From assembly GCA_964473865.1 (NCBI GenBank), contig CAYYQN010000003.1, forward strand, positions 1 to 64,000: a DNA stretch of 64,000 nt, given 5' to 3'. Numbering within the stretch: position 1 is the stretch's first letter; the number at the start of each line of letters is the position of its first letter. The translations under genes and the position numbers were made by a program. This document shows, piece by piece, positions 26,234-35,999 of the stretch. Under the pieces are notes generated by a model. It ran no database searches and had not been told where the DNA came from. It saw only the letters and a list, made by a program, of their open reading frames with translations. The DNA comes from CAIMUX01 sp964473865. Its GTDB lineage: Bacteria > Eisenbacteria > RBG-16-71-46 > CAIMUX01.

Positions 26234-28114
26234 ATGGCCACGCACATTCTTCGATGGAGACTCTTCCTGGTCGCGGCGGTCGGGGCGGTGTCCGCGGATC
26301 TCGCCGCCGCGCCATCCGCCTCAGCACCCCCGTCGATCGAGATCCTGAAGACCCTGCGTCCCAACCATCCACGCCTGCTGCTGTCGGAAAGCGAGTTCGC
26401 CCTGCTCCCGGAGCGAGTCCGCGGCGACTCGCTGCTGGCATCGTGGGCAACGAAGCTGGCGCACGATGCCGAGGAGATCCTGGTTGTGTCTCCCGCGGAG
26501 TACGCCCGCCCCGACGGAGTGCGGCTGCTCGACGTCGGCCGCCAGGTGAAGGAACGCGTCCTGACGCTGGCTCTGGCCTACCGGCTGACCGGCAACCGTC
26601 AGTTTGCCGACCGCGCATGGAACGAGCTGGAGGCCGCGGGCGGGTTTCCGGACTGGAATCCGTCGCACTTCCTGGACACTGCGGAGATGACCGCGGTCTT
26701 CGCCTTGGCCTACGATTGGTTGTTCGAGGTGTGGACGCCGGAGCAACAGGCTTTCCTGCGCCGTGCGATCGTGGAGATGGGCCTGCGACCTGCCTGGAAG
26801 CGCTATCAGAATCGTACCCCTCGCGGCTGGCCCAGCCGGGCCGACAACTGGAACCTGGTCTGCAACGGAGGGATCGGCCTGGGAGCCCTGGCCGTGGCCG
26901 AGTGGGAACCGGAATTGGCGGGCGCCGTCCTGGACGAAGCGCTTCGGTCAGTCCGGCCCGCCATGCGCGAGTTTGCGCCCGAGGGCGCCTGGCCGGAGGG
27001 TCCTCACTACTGGCTCTACGGAACGACGTACAACGTCCTTCTGCTCGCCGCACTGGAATCGGCCCTCGGCACCGACTTCGGCCTGACCACGATCCCCGGG
27101 TTTGCCGCGTGTGGGCGGTACGCGATCCACGTCCAAGGGCCCACCGGCGACAGTTACAACTACTCCGACGCGGTGGCCCAGCCCATCCACGCTCCGCAGA
27201 TGCTCTGGTTGGCCCGCGTATTCAATCAGCCCTGGTTCGCGGCGCGCCAGCTACAGATCGCCGGACCGGAACCGCTGGACCTGGTGTACCTCTCGCAGAA
27301 CCCGCCGCGCGGAGCCATCATCGCGGAACCACTCGATGCCTGGTTCCGGCGCGCCGAGTTTGCCTCGTTCCGCGGCGATTGGACGGATCCGGACGCCACC
27401 TGGATCGGTTTCAAGGCGGGCGACAACAAGGCAAGCCACAGCCACCTCGATCTCGGCAGCTTCGTCCTTGAGGCGCTCGGGACTCGCTGGGCGGTCGATC
27501 CGGGCCGGGATGACTACAACCTGCCCGGCTACTTCGGCGATCAGCGCTGGGACTACTACCGGCTCCGAGCCGAGGGGCACAACACGCTTGTCATCAACCC
27601 CGGGCCCGGGCCGGACCAGGACCCGTCAGCCGCCGCGCCGATCGTGCGTTTCGCGTCGCGACCAGACTACTCGTTCGCCATCGCCGACCTCTCCGCGGCC
27701 TATGCGCGCGATGCCCATCACGTACGGCGGGGGATCGCCCTCCGGCAACGAAAGGAGGTCCTGGTCGAGGACGAGTGGCGCCTCCGGAGGCCCGGTGAGG
27801 TCTGGTGGTTCCTGCACACCGAAGCCCGGATTGAGCTCGGGGCGGCCGGCTCTTCCGCCATGCTGAGCGAGAGTCGCAATCGGATGGCGGTCCGCATCCT
27901 CTCTCCCACCGGAGCGACTTTCTCGACTCGGTCCGCAGAACCGTTGCCCGACAGCCCTCACCCGATGAAGCAGGCCTCCAACAAGGGCTCGGTGCTCTGC
28001 ATCCGGATCCCGGGGACGAAGGAGGCCCGTCTTGCGGTGCTGTTCCGACCCCTGGTGGAGGGTGAGTCCGAGCCGGCTTCCCGGCCGGCGGTCGCGCCGC
28101 TGGAATCCTGGTAG
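26234..28114 (+). CDS. Secreted heparinase II/III-like polysaccharide lyase family protein
   Basis: 626 residues: signal peptide (LFLVAAVGAVSADLAAA), an alpha/alpha toroid (about 45-370; LRPNHPRLLLSESEF, FLDTAEMTAVFALAYDWLF, NWNLVCNGGIGLGALA, WPEGPHYWLYG) and a C-terminal beta-sandwich with FKAGDNKASHSHLDLGSF, RWAVDPGRDDY and GHNTLVINPG, the Heparinase_II/III pattern. Candidate catalytic residues are the Tyr/His of GPHYW and the His of HSHLD. Unlike its neighbours it lacks the C-terminal sorting domain, so it may stay in the periplasm. Family members cleave uronic-acid polysaccharides; the exact substrate cannot be told. No Shine-Dalgarno precedes the ATG. Confidence 0.85.
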   Translation: MATHILRWRLFLVAAVGAVSADLAAAPSASAPPSIEILKTLRPNHPRLLLSESEFALLPERVRGDSLLASWATKLAHDAEEILVVSPAEYARPDGVRLLDVGRQVKERVLTLALAYRLTGNRQFADRAWNELEAAGGFPDWNPSHFLDTAEMTAVFALAYDWLFEVWTPEQQAFLRRAIVEMGLRPAWKRYQNRTPRGWPSRADNWNLVCNGGIGLGALAVAEWEPELAGAVLDEALRSVRPAMREFAPEGAWPEGPHYWLYGTTYNVLLLAALESALGTDFGLTTIPGFAACGRYAIHVQGPTGDSYNYSDAVAQPIHAPQMLWLARVFNQPWFAARQLQIAGPEPLDLVYLSQNPPRGAIIAEPLDAWFRRAEFASFRGDWTDPDATWIGFKAGDNKASHSHLDLGSFVLEALGTRWAVDPGRDDYNLPGYFGDQRWDYYRLRAEGHNTLVINPGPGPDQDPSAAAPIVRFASRPDYSFAIADLSAAYARDAHHVRRGIALRQRKEVLVEDEWRLRRPGEVWWFLHTEARIELGAAGSSAMLSESRNRMAVRILSPTGATFSTRSAEPLPDSPHPMKQASNKGSVLCIRIPGTKEARLAVLFRPLVEGESEPASRPAVAPLESW

Positions 28115-28139
28115 TCGAGACCAGGCCGGCGACCGGATA

Positions 28140-28155
28140 TCACTCCACGGAGTGA
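28140..28155. terminator. Hairpin between convergent heparinase-like and UvrA genes
   Basis: TCACTC, loop CACG, GAGTGA forms a perfect 6-bp stem in the 115-base gap between the two stops. It has no T-run on either strand, so intrinsic termination is only possible. Confidence 0.3.
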
Positions 28156-28229
28156 GGACTCTCGCGGCCGACTTCGCGCGCGGCACCGATCGAACGCCGG
28201 CGGGAACGAGCCACCGAACGCGCTTCGTT

Positions 28230-31200
28230 TCAAGATGCTCGAGCCGGACCTTCGTGCACGACTCGCCCGCCCCCCGTGCCACCGGCGGGGCCCAACTCGA
28301 CGATCCAATCGGCCGCCGCGAGGAGGTCGGTATGATGCTCCACCACGACGACAAGATGGCCGGCGCCGGCTAGCCGCCGCAATGCAGCCACCAGGCGGTC
28401 GACATCCTCGAAACCCAGACCCCGGGTCGGTTCGTCAAGAAGGAGAGCCACCGGAGTCGCGTGCGGCTCCGCCAGAAGTCGGGCCAGCCGGATGCGCTGC
28501 CGCTCGCCTTGCGAGAGCGTCATACCCTCCTGGCCGAGACGCAGATAGCCCAGGCCGATCTCGACCAGGGCTCGCAGGCGCTTGGTCGCCGCACGATCAT
28601 GGTCGAACCATCCGGCCGTCTCCCGTAGGGGGGCGTCGAGCAGTTCCGTGATGTTCCGGCCGTCGACCCGACAGGCCAGGATCTCTTCCGAGAACCGGCG
28701 CCCCCCGCAGGTCTCGCAGCCAACGGTGACATCGGGCAGCAGGTCCATGGACACCGTAATGACACCGCGCCCCGCGCAGGCTTCACAGCGACCGCCGGCA
28801 GATGAAGACGAGAACGATCGCGCGGAGAGCCCCCGCGCTCTGGCCTGCGGACTCGTCGCGAACCGCCGGCGAATCACCTCACCCACATCGGTGAGGGAGG
28901 CCACGGTACTGGCCGCGGTGAGCGCGAGTCCTTCCTGATCGGAGCAGAGCACATCCGAGATCGGCATGTGGAGTTCGAGGTACCGGCAGCCGATCGGCGC
29001 CTGTCCACGCAGAGCGGCCCGCAATGAGGGCGCCAACACCTCCATCACCAGGGTCGACTTCCCGCTGCCCGACACTCCCGCAACAACCACCAAGACGCCA
29101 ATCGGGAAGGTCACCTCCAGGTCGTGCAGCGTGTGGCGGAATGCCCCATGAATCGTGACGCCGGGATCGAAGGTTCGCGCGAGTGGGGGCACGCTCGGCG
29201 CCGCGTGACGCAGCAGCCGCGCCGTGTAGGTGAGAGCATTGTCCCGGAGTGCGCTCGGTGGACCGCAGGCGACCAGTTGGCCGCCCTCCGCGCCGGCTCC
29301 CGGACCCAGTTCAAGGATCTGATCCGCCGCGGCCACGAACTCAGCATCGTGCTCCACGACCACCACGGCATTCCCGGCGGCCGCCAGCCCCTTCAGGACG
29401 CCGATGAGCCGCGCCGTATCTCGCGGATGGAGCCCCTGGGTAGGCTCGTCCAGGACATAGGTCGCGCCGACCAGCCCGCCTCCCAGGGCGGCCGCGAGTC
29501 GGACACGCTGGGCCTCTCCTCCGGAGAGAGTGGCCTGCTCTCGATCCGGAGCCAGATACCCCAGGCCGGCATCACAGAGCGCCTGTAGGCGCCGGAGTAA
29601 CTCGTCGCGGACCGGCCGCGTGATTGCCAGGTACGGCACGCGGCTCGCCTTCTTCGCCGCATCTTCTGCGGTCCCGCTCTGATCACCGGGTCCGCGACGC
29701 GCACCGGGCCGCTCAAGCCCGGCAGATCTCTCCGCGTCCTCGATGCCGCTAAGCCACGCGACCAGATGATCCGCATCCAGCCGCCGGGCTTCCGGAATGC
29801 GCAGCCCGGCAAGAGACACGGCCCGCGCCGCGGGCTTCAAACGTTCTCCGTCACAGGTTTCACAGATCTGATCCACCAACAGCGGCTCCAGCTCCTCGCT
29901 TCTCTCATCGGCATGGATCCGTTCGTACTCGTTCTCCACCAGGCGAGCCAGGCCCGTCCACGGAGACACGAATCGATGCGTCCCGGCCCGCTTCCCGCGC
30001 CGGTACTCCCACGCCACCTCAAAGGTCCGATTCCCCGCGCCATGCATCGCCAGGTGCTGGGCCGCCGGAGTCAGCTCCCGCCAGGGCCCGGAGACGTCCA
30101 GACCGAGCTCGGTCGCCGCGGCCCGCAACGCCGCCAGGTGTTGGCCATCGGCCTCGCCGAGATAGGCGCCGAACCGGGTGCCCGCGAGCGCCCCGTCGTG
30201 CAGCGGCCGATCAATATGGGTCACCAGCCGAGCGGGATCGCAGACTTGCGTGAAACCGAGGCCGCGGCAGGCGGGGCAGGCCCCCCGCTCACTGTGGGGA
30301 GAGAAGTCTACGGCCCACATCGGCTCGAGGAGTTCGCCGCACGCGCAGGCAGCTCCGCTGGTCTCTTGCTCGCACGCCGGGCAGCGCCGTACGCCCCCGC
30401 GCGCAAAGAGCAGGCGCAGGAGTTCGTCCACCTCCGTGACGGTGCCCACGGTCGCACGGGGATTGCGCCGTCCCGCCTGCGCGGGCACCGCAACGGCAGC
30501 GCGCAGGCCGTGCACCGATGCGGTTTCCGCTGCTCCCCGCATCGGGAGAAGACGGCGCGCCCACGGGGAGACCATGTCCGCGAATCGCGCCTGGGACTCG
30601 GCCAGAAGCGTGTCAAACACCAAGGAGGACTTCCCGGAGCCCGATGGGCCCGTGACAACCGTGAGCCCCGGAAACGGAATCGACACGTCGATTCCCCGCA
30701 GGTTGTGCGTGGTGACACCCCGTAGTTCCAGGGGTACCTCCGCACCTGAATCCTCCGCGGCGGCCCGCCCGGCCCCGGTCTCGCCGGTGGCCTCCGCGTC
30801 CGTCGGGACGAGCCCGCCGCGCGCCGCCTCGATGCTCCGAGCCGGCCAACCTGGCGCGTCTCCGGCCTGGAGCCGGAATCCATCGCGCAACGCCCCCCCG
30901 GTGGGAGCATCCGGACACGCCTCGATCTCCACAGGCGTCCCTGCGGCAATCACCCGGCCGCCGTCCGGTCCGCTATCGGGACCCAACTCGGTGATCCGGT
31001 CGGCGGCGCGGACCAGATCCGGATCGTGGTCCACCACCAGCAACGTGTGCCCCGCTTCACAGAGCCGGTCGAACGCGGCCAGCAGCACGGCGACATCCGC
31101 CGCGTGCAGCCCGGTGCTCGGCTCATCCAAGGCGATGAGCGTAGGATGGGTCGCCTTCGCCAGTTCCGTCGCCAGCTTCACCCGCTGCGCTTCGCCCCCG

Positions 31201-33257
31201 GATAGCGTGGTGGCGGGTTGACCCAGGGGCAGGTAACCCAATCCCAGATCGACCAGGGCGTTCAGGATGCGGGACAGCCTCCGCTGCTCTCGAAAGCGGT
31301 CAGCCGCTTCCTGGATGCTCCCCTCCAGGACATCGGCGATCGACTGGCCCTGCACCTTCACCGACAACACATCGGGGTGAAAGCGCCGGCCCCCGCAGCG
31401 GTCGCAGGTCAAGGTCACCGCGCCCAGATAGCGCATCCCCACCTCGAGCGCACCGGCTCCTTCGCATGTCTCACAGCGACCACCGGGGGTGTTGAAGGAG
31501 AAATGCCCCTTGCTCAGGCCGAGCGCCTTCGCCTCGGGCGTGGTGGCGAAGAGGTCGCGCAGGGGGTCGAACGCCCCGGTGTAGGTCGCGGCGTTGGAGC
31601 GGGGTGTGCGGCCGATCGGCTCTGCGTCCACGGTCACGATGCGACGGAAGGCGCCTTCGTCGCGTAATCGTTCCACCGCCGCGTCGAGGAGAGAGGTCTT
31701 TCCCGCGCCGGAAACTCCGGTGATCAGGTTGATCGCGCCAACCTTGATCTCGAGCATGGCGTTCGCGACGTTATGCCGGGACAGTCCGTCCAGGACGAGC
31801 CGAGACGCCCCGACCCGCGGCGCCGACGCCCGCGCGCGGCCGGCGGCCTCACCGGCCAGCCAGCGCCGCGTGGGCGTGTCCGGACCGCCGGCCGCGAGCA
31901 GCTCCGCCGGGCGACCACTCCAGAGCAGGTTCCCTCCGTCGCTTCCGGGACCCGGACCGAGGTCGACCAGCCAGTCGGCTTCCAGAGCCACCTGCCGATC
32001 ATGATCCACGACCAGGACGCTCTGACCCCGATCACACAACCGGCGCAGGACTCCCAGGAGTCGGCCGATGTCGCGCGGATGCAGGCCGGCGCTCGGTTCG
32101 TCGAGCACCACCAACAGCCCGCGCAGCTCACCCAGGGCGAGGGTCAGCAAGCGCAGGCGCTGGAACTCCCCCAGCGAAAGCGATGGCGCGCTCCGGTCGA
32201 AGGTGAGATAGCCGACACCCAGCTCTTCCATCAGCTCGCAGCGGGCCACGAGGTCTCTCTGGATGGCGGCGAAGACCGGGTTTCCGTCCGTCACGCCGCC
32301 CAGGAATCCGGCCATCTCGCGAGCCGACCGGGCGGACAGCTCGGTGATCGGCTGCCCCTGCCATCTGACCGCCCGCGCCTGCGGTCCCAGACGGGTTCCG
32401 CCACACCCGCGGCAGGAGGTCGTCCGGACGAACCGCAGAATGGAATCGTTGCGTTTTCCCCGCAGGATCTCTTCCATCACCGGCACCAGCCCGCGGTAGT
32501 AGTCCTCCTGGCGCGGGCGCGGGGTGATGCCGGTCCATCGCAGCCGACTCTCCAGCGGATGCTTGCCGAACGGCACGAGGAGGCGCCGCGATCCGTAGAG
32601 CACAACCTGCCGGACCTCTTCCGTCAGATCCTGCCAAGGGATGTCCACCGATCCGCCGTGGGCGCGGAGAACCGAATCCAGCACCGCCAGCGTGACTTGG
32701 GAGTACATCAGGTAGCCATTGGGCGTGCTGACGCGCAGCGCGCCGTCGCGCAGCGACTTCCCGGGGTCCGCCACCAGCAGATCCAGATCCAGTCGATCCT
32801 CGAGGCCCAACCCCTTGCAGTCCGGACAGGCGCCTTCACCTCCATTGAAGGAGAACAGACCGCGGGAGAGCCTGACCTCCGCGGGGGCGTCGCCGAGTCG
32901 GGCATACAGCAAGCGAAGCAGGTCCCACACTTCGGTGAGCGTACCCACCGTCGATCGCGGGTTGGACAGACTCGCCCGCTGCCCGATCGCGATCGCCGGG
33001 CCCAGACCATCGACGGCGCTGACATCCGGCCGGCGAAAGCCCCCCGCGAACTGCCGGGCATACGACGGCATCAACTCCAGGAAGCGTCTCTGCCCCTCCC
33101 GAAAGAGGGTGTCGAATGCCAGTGACGACTTGCCGGAGCCTGAGACTCCGGTGACCACAATCAGCCGTCCCCGGGGAAGCGACAGATCGAGGTTTCGGAG
33201 GTTGTGCTCCCGCGCTCCGCGGATCACGATCGCTCGACCCGATGTCTGTTCGCTCAT
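28230..33257 (-). CDS. Giant tandem UvrA-like ABC ATPase (two UvrA units fused)
   Basis: About 1675 residues against about 950 for ordinary UvrA. It contains four ABC modules: Walker A motifs GVSGSGKSS (near 36), GVSGAGKTS (near 507), GPSGSGKSS (near 866) and GVSGSGKST (near 1389). Each is paired with a signature: LSLGEFQR, LSGGEAQR (twice) and LSQGERQR, each followed by an LDEP Walker B with Ser or Thr next. UvrA zinc-finger CxxC pairs recur in both halves (CPDCKGLG, CDRCGGRRF, CPACRGLG, CETCGGRRF). The protein is thus two UvrA-like units in one chain, probably a built-in dimer for damage recognition or a UvrA-like resistance ATPase; the normal uvrA is not in this window. I chose the ATG at 33257 because the modules begin at once; an in-frame start at 33374 would add 39 residues. 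Confidence 0.93.
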   Translation of the reverse strand: MSEQTSGRAIVIRGAREHNLRNLDLSLPRGRLIVVTGVSGSGKSSLAFDTLFREGQRRFLELMPSYARQFAGGFRRPDVSAVDGLGPAIAIGQRASLSNPRSTVGTLTEVWDLLRLLYARLGDAPAEVRLSRGLFSFNGGEGACPDCKGLGLEDRLDLDLLVADPGKSLRDGALRVSTPNGYLMYSQVTLAVLDSVLRAHGGSVDIPWQDLTEEVRQVVLYGSRRLLVPFGKHPLESRLRWTGITPRPRQEDYYRGLVPVMEEILRGKRNDSILRFVRTTSCRGCGGTRLGPQARAVRWQGQPITELSARSAREMAGFLGGVTDGNPVFAAIQRDLVARCELMEELGVGYLTFDRSAPSLSLGEFQRLRLLTLALGELRGLLVVLDEPSAGLHPRDIGRLLGVLRRLCDRGQSVLVVDHDRQVALEADWLVDLGPGPGSDGGNLLWSGRPAELLAAGGPDTPTRRWLAGEAAGRARASAPRVGASRLVLDGLSRHNVANAMLEIKVGAINLITGVSGAGKTSLLDAAVERLRDEGAFRRIVTVDAEPIGRTPRSNAATYTGAFDPLRDLFATTPEAKALGLSKGHFSFNTPGGRCETCEGAGALEVGMRYLGAVTLTCDRCGGRRFHPDVLSVKVQGQSIADVLEGSIQEAADRFREQRRLSRILNALVDLGLGYLPLGQPATTLSGGEAQRVKLATELAKATHPTLIALDEPSTGLHAADVAVLLAAFDRLCEAGHTLLVVDHDPDLVRAADRITELGPDSGPDGGRVIAAGTPVEIEACPDAPTGGALRDGFRLQAGDAPGWPARSIEAARGGLVPTDAEATGETGAGRAAAEDSGAEVPLELRGVTTHNLRGIDVSIPFPGLTVVTGPSGSGKSSLVFDTLLAESQARFADMVSPWARRLLPMRGAAETASVHGLRAAVAVPAQAGRRNPRATVGTVTEVDELLRLLFARGGVRRCPACEQETSGAACACGELLEPMWAVDFSPHSERGACPACRGLGFTQVCDPARLVTHIDRPLHDGALAGTRFGAYLGEADGQHLAALRAAATELGLDVSGPWRELTPAAQHLAMHGAGNRTFEVAWEYRRGKRAGTHRFVSPWTGLARLVENEYERIHADERSEELEPLLVDQICETCDGERLKPAARAVSLAGLRIPEARRLDADHLVAWLSGIEDAERSAGLERPGARRGPGDQSGTAEDAAKKASRVPYLAITRPVRDELLRRLQALCDAGLGYLAPDREQATLSGGEAQRVRLAAALGGGLVGATYVLDEPTQGLHPRDTARLIGVLKGLAAAGNAVVVVEHDAEFVAAADQILELGPGAGAEGGQLVACGPPSALRDNALTYTARLLRHAAPSVPPLARTFDPGVTIHGAFRHTLHDLEVTFPIGVLVVVAGVSGSGKSTLVMEVLAPSLRAALRGQAPIGCRYLELHMPISDVLCSDQEGLALTAASTVASLTDVGEVIRRRFATSPQARARGLSARSFSSSSAGGRCEACAGRGVITVSMDLLPDVTVGCETCGGRRFSEEILACRVDGRNITELLDAPLRETAGWFDHDRAATKRLRALVEIGLGYLRLGQEGMTLSQGERQRIRLARLLAEPHATPVALLLDEPTRGLGFEDVDRLVAALRRLAGAGHLVVVVEHHTDLLAAADWIVELGPAGGTGGGRVVHEGPARAS

Positions 33258-33626
33258 CTTCTGCCTGATCCACAGCGTCCTCAGGTCAACCCCGGGCGGA
33301 GCGACGCGAGACGCGCGAGTGTCGAGACCCTCGCCTCCGGCGGCCCTCGAACCAGACGCAGAGCCGTTCGCCACTGAGGCTATGGATGGCCTCGGCGTGC
33401 GGCAAGGCCCTTTTCGAAACGGGAGGACGTTCCGCAGCGCGTCCCGAGCGGCGGGTCCTGCGGCACGCTACACCCGAGCTCGGACGTGCTCTTGAATGAG
33501 CGCCGGTCGGCCCGGAGTTGCGATCCCGGTTGCCTGGTTCGTCGGGGAGCCGGTACCATTCCTCCGGATTCGTGCACTGTGCGTCGGGTCCGTGAGTCGG
33601 CCCGGATCCGGGTTTGATGGGGGATC
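33258..33626. other. Intergenic region between divergent UvrA-like and transporter genes
   Basis: 370 bases with no gene recognised. A perfect 12-bp palindrome CCCGGATCCGGG (33601-33612) sits 14 bases before the transporter ATG, just ahead of its ribosome-binding site. It could be an operator or a small leader hairpin affecting translation. Confidence 0.4.
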
Positions 33627-35117
33627 ATGCCTCGATACCATTCTCCGTGGGTGCGACGCGGCATGGTCGCCTTCCTGGCCTTGGGCTTGCTGGGTCCGGC
33701 TCTCGCGATTCTCGGGCCCTGCTCCATCGCGTGGGCCCAATCCAATCCGGCCTCGTCCGGGCTCCAATCCGATCCGTCCACCCCCGGCGCCTATTCCGCT
33801 CCTTCCGGAGGCTCCGCCTCCGGACATCCGCCGGCCGGGCATTCGCTGGGCGACTCGCTTCCGCTGGGCTGGATTCTACCCTTCGTGCTGTTGCTGCTCG
33901 CCGTCGCAGTTCTTCCCCTGACGGCAGAACACTGGTGGAAACGGCTCGGGAGCAAAGCGGCGGTTTCCGTGGTACTGGCGGCCCCCGTGGCCGGCTTCTT
34001 TCTCGCACGCGAGCCGCATGAGCTGGTGCTGGTGGCCCGGGATTACCTCGCGTTCATGGCGCTGCTCGGAAGTCTCTTCGTGATTGCGGGGGGGATTCTC
34101 ATCCGAGGCGACCTGCGCGCCACCCCGGCGGTGAACACCGCCTTTCTCGCGGTGGGCGCCGTCCTGGCCAATTTCGTCGGTACGACCGGAGCCGGCGTGC
34201 TCCTCATCCGGCCGCTCCTGGAGACAAACTCGGAGCGGAAGCGAGTTTCGCACCTGCCGATCTTCTTCATCTTCCTGGTGTGCAATGTCGGCGGCTGCCT
34301 GACGCCATTGGGCGATCCTCCGCTCTTTCTCGGGTTCCTGGAAGGTGTGCCGTTTGCCTGGACGCTGCAGCTCCTCCCGGAATGGGCGTTCATGGTGGCC
34401 GCCCTGTTGACGATCTTCTACTTCGCCGACCGCTACGCCATCCGGCACGAGACGGCGGCGGCACTCCGCCTCGATCGCCGGCGGACCCGCCCCCTGCGCG
34501 TGTTCGGAGCGCACAATCTCGTCTTCCTGCTGGGCGTGTTGCTGGCCGTGCTGCTCGTTCGTTCCGAGCTTCCACGAGTGCTCCTGATGCTGGCCATGGG
34601 AGCCGGGAGCTACTTCACGACCAGGCGGGAGATCCACCGCGGCAACCAGTTCTCGTTCTATCCGATCAACGAGGTGGCGATCGTCTTCGCGGGAATCTTC
34701 GTCACCATGGTGCCGGCACTCCTCATCCTTCAATCCCGCGGCGCAAGTCTCGGGATCGACCAGCCCTGGCAGTTCTTCTGGCTCACGGGAGGGCTCTCCT
34801 CGTTCCTCGACAACGCCCCGACCTACCTGACGTTTTCGCGACTGGCGCTCAGCGTGGCGGGCCTGGCCCCGGAACCGCCGGGGCCCCTCTCGGTACTCGT
34901 GCACCACGAGACTGGAGCGGCGCTTCTGCGCGCCATCAGCCTCGGCGCGGTCTTCATGGGGGCCAACACCTACATCGGGAATGGTCCGAACTTCATGATC
35001 AAGGCGATCGTCGAGCACCGGAAGATCCGGATGCCCAGCTTCTTCGGCTACATGCTCTGGTCGGCCGGAATCCTGGTGCCGCTCTTCCTGCTCGTAACGG
35101 CGATCTTTCTGCTCTAG
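33627..35117 (+). CDS. Ion transporter superfamily membrane protein (CitMHS_2/NhaD-like sodium:proton antiporter)
   Basis: 496 residues, about 12 hydrophobic segments. An N-terminal signal-like helix and a Ser/Gly/Pro-rich loop come first. The conserved core shows VGAVLANFVGTTGAGVLLIRP and NVGGCLTPLGDPPLFLGFL in the first repeat and GGLSSFLDNAPTYLTF and GANTYIGNGPNFMIKAI in the second, the paired helix-break motifs of this group, annotated as putative citrate transport or Na+/H+ antiport. The inverted-repeat layout supports an ion-coupled elevator-type transporter. The substrate cannot be fixed from sequence. The ATG at 33627 follows GGGGGA by 4 bases. The GYF_2/RDD gene starts 43 bases after its stop and may be cotranscribed. 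Confidence 0.85.
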   Translation: MPRYHSPWVRRGMVAFLALGLLGPALAILGPCSIAWAQSNPASSGLQSDPSTPGAYSAPSGGSASGHPPAGHSLGDSLPLGWILPFVLLLLAVAVLPLTAEHWWKRLGSKAAVSVVLAAPVAGFFLAREPHELVLVARDYLAFMALLGSLFVIAGGILIRGDLRATPAVNTAFLAVGAVLANFVGTTGAGVLLIRPLLETNSERKRVSHLPIFFIFLVCNVGGCLTPLGDPPLFLGFLEGVPFAWTLQLLPEWAFMVAALLTIFYFADRYAIRHETAAALRLDRRRTRPLRVFGAHNLVFLLGVLLAVLLVRSELPRVLLMLAMGAGSYFTTRREIHRGNQFSFYPINEVAIVFAGIFVTMVPALLILQSRGASLGIDQPWQFFWLTGGLSSFLDNAPTYLTFSRLALSVAGLAPEPPGPLSVLVHHETGAALLRAISLGAVFMGANTYIGNGPNFMIKAIVEHRKIRMPSFFGYMLWSAGILVPLFLLVTAIFLL

Positions 35118-35160
35118 AGTAGGCCTGATCAGGGACCGGCACGGAGGCACGATTCGCACG

Positions 35161-35976
35161 ATGGAGTGGTACTACCTCAGAGACGGAAAGACCATGGGGC
35201 CGGTGTCCGAGGTGTCGATCCGGGCCTGGCTCGAATCCGGATTCCTCCTGCCCGACGACCTGCTTTGGCGCGCGGGAATGGCCCAATGGCTGCCGGTTGT
35301 CGAACTGCCCGAGTTCGGAGGATCCGGCGGCGATGGACGCGCCGCCGGTCTCGAAGAAGGACGCGAGGCAGTCGATTCGCATCCCGAGGGCTCATCTCCC
35401 GAAGCCTCGGAAGGACCCGACCTGGCGTCCGCCGGCCCGAGCGGTATCGGGCCCTCCTCGGCGTCCGGGCAGGCGGTCGGCGGCCCGGCCTCCGAACATG
35501 GTCGCGGCCGCGCCGGTCCCGGTCCCTGGGGAGTTCCAGCCTCGGGGTGGTCAGCGGTTCCGGAGGTCTACGCCAACCTGTGGGCCAGGGCCGGAGCGGC
35601 GGCGATCGACCTGATGCTTCTCGTTGCGGCCGTGCTCCTCGTCTTCCGTCCCGAGTTGCCCACCAGCGGCACGATCGAGGACATGGCAAAGCTCAACCCC
35701 GCGATCACGCCGGTCTTCATGGCTTTGGCGTGGCTCTACTTCGGCCTGCTGGAAGGCTCCGCGCTGCAAGCCTCCCTGGGGAAGCTGGCCTTCGGACTCA
35801 AGGTCACGGATCTCGAAGGCAACCGGCTCCTGCTGGGCCGGTCCATGATGCGTGGGTTGCTCAAGGTCGTGTTCATGGAGATCACCGCGTTCCTGAGCTT
35901 CCTCCCCGCCGCGTTCACTGCCCGGCGTCAGGCGTTGCACGACATCGTGGCCGGATCGACGGTGCTGGTGCGGTAA
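35161..35976 (+). CDS. GYF_2 and RDD domain membrane protein
   Basis: 271 residues. Residues 1-55 are a GYF_2 domain (WYYLRDGKTMGPVSEVSIRAWL, DLLWRAGMAQWLPV), thought to bind proline-rich or membrane-protein partners. A low-complexity acidic/Gly/Pro linker (55-130) leads to an RDD domain (about 135-270) with three membrane helices and the defining Arg in LWARAGAAAIDLMLL and Asp in LHDIVAGSTVL. RDD proteins are mostly uncharacterised; some act as ion exchangers. The gene closely follows the ion transporter and may modulate it, which is inference from position. It converges on the uptake permease with 23 bases between. Confidence 0.85.
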   Translation: MEWYYLRDGKTMGPVSEVSIRAWLESGFLLPDDLLWRAGMAQWLPVVELPEFGGSGGDGRAAGLEEGREAVDSHPEGSSPEASEGPDLASAGPSGIGPSSASGQAVGGPASEHGRGRAGPGPWGVPASGWSAVPEVYANLWARAGAAAIDLMLLVAAVLLVFRPELPTSGTIEDMAKLNPAITPVFMALAWLYFGLLEGSALQASLGKLAFGLKVTDLEGNRLLLGRSMMRGLLKVVFMEITAFLSFLPAAFTARRQALHDIVAGSTVLVR

Positions 35977-35999
35977 CGGAAGATCGGACTTCGCGGCCC

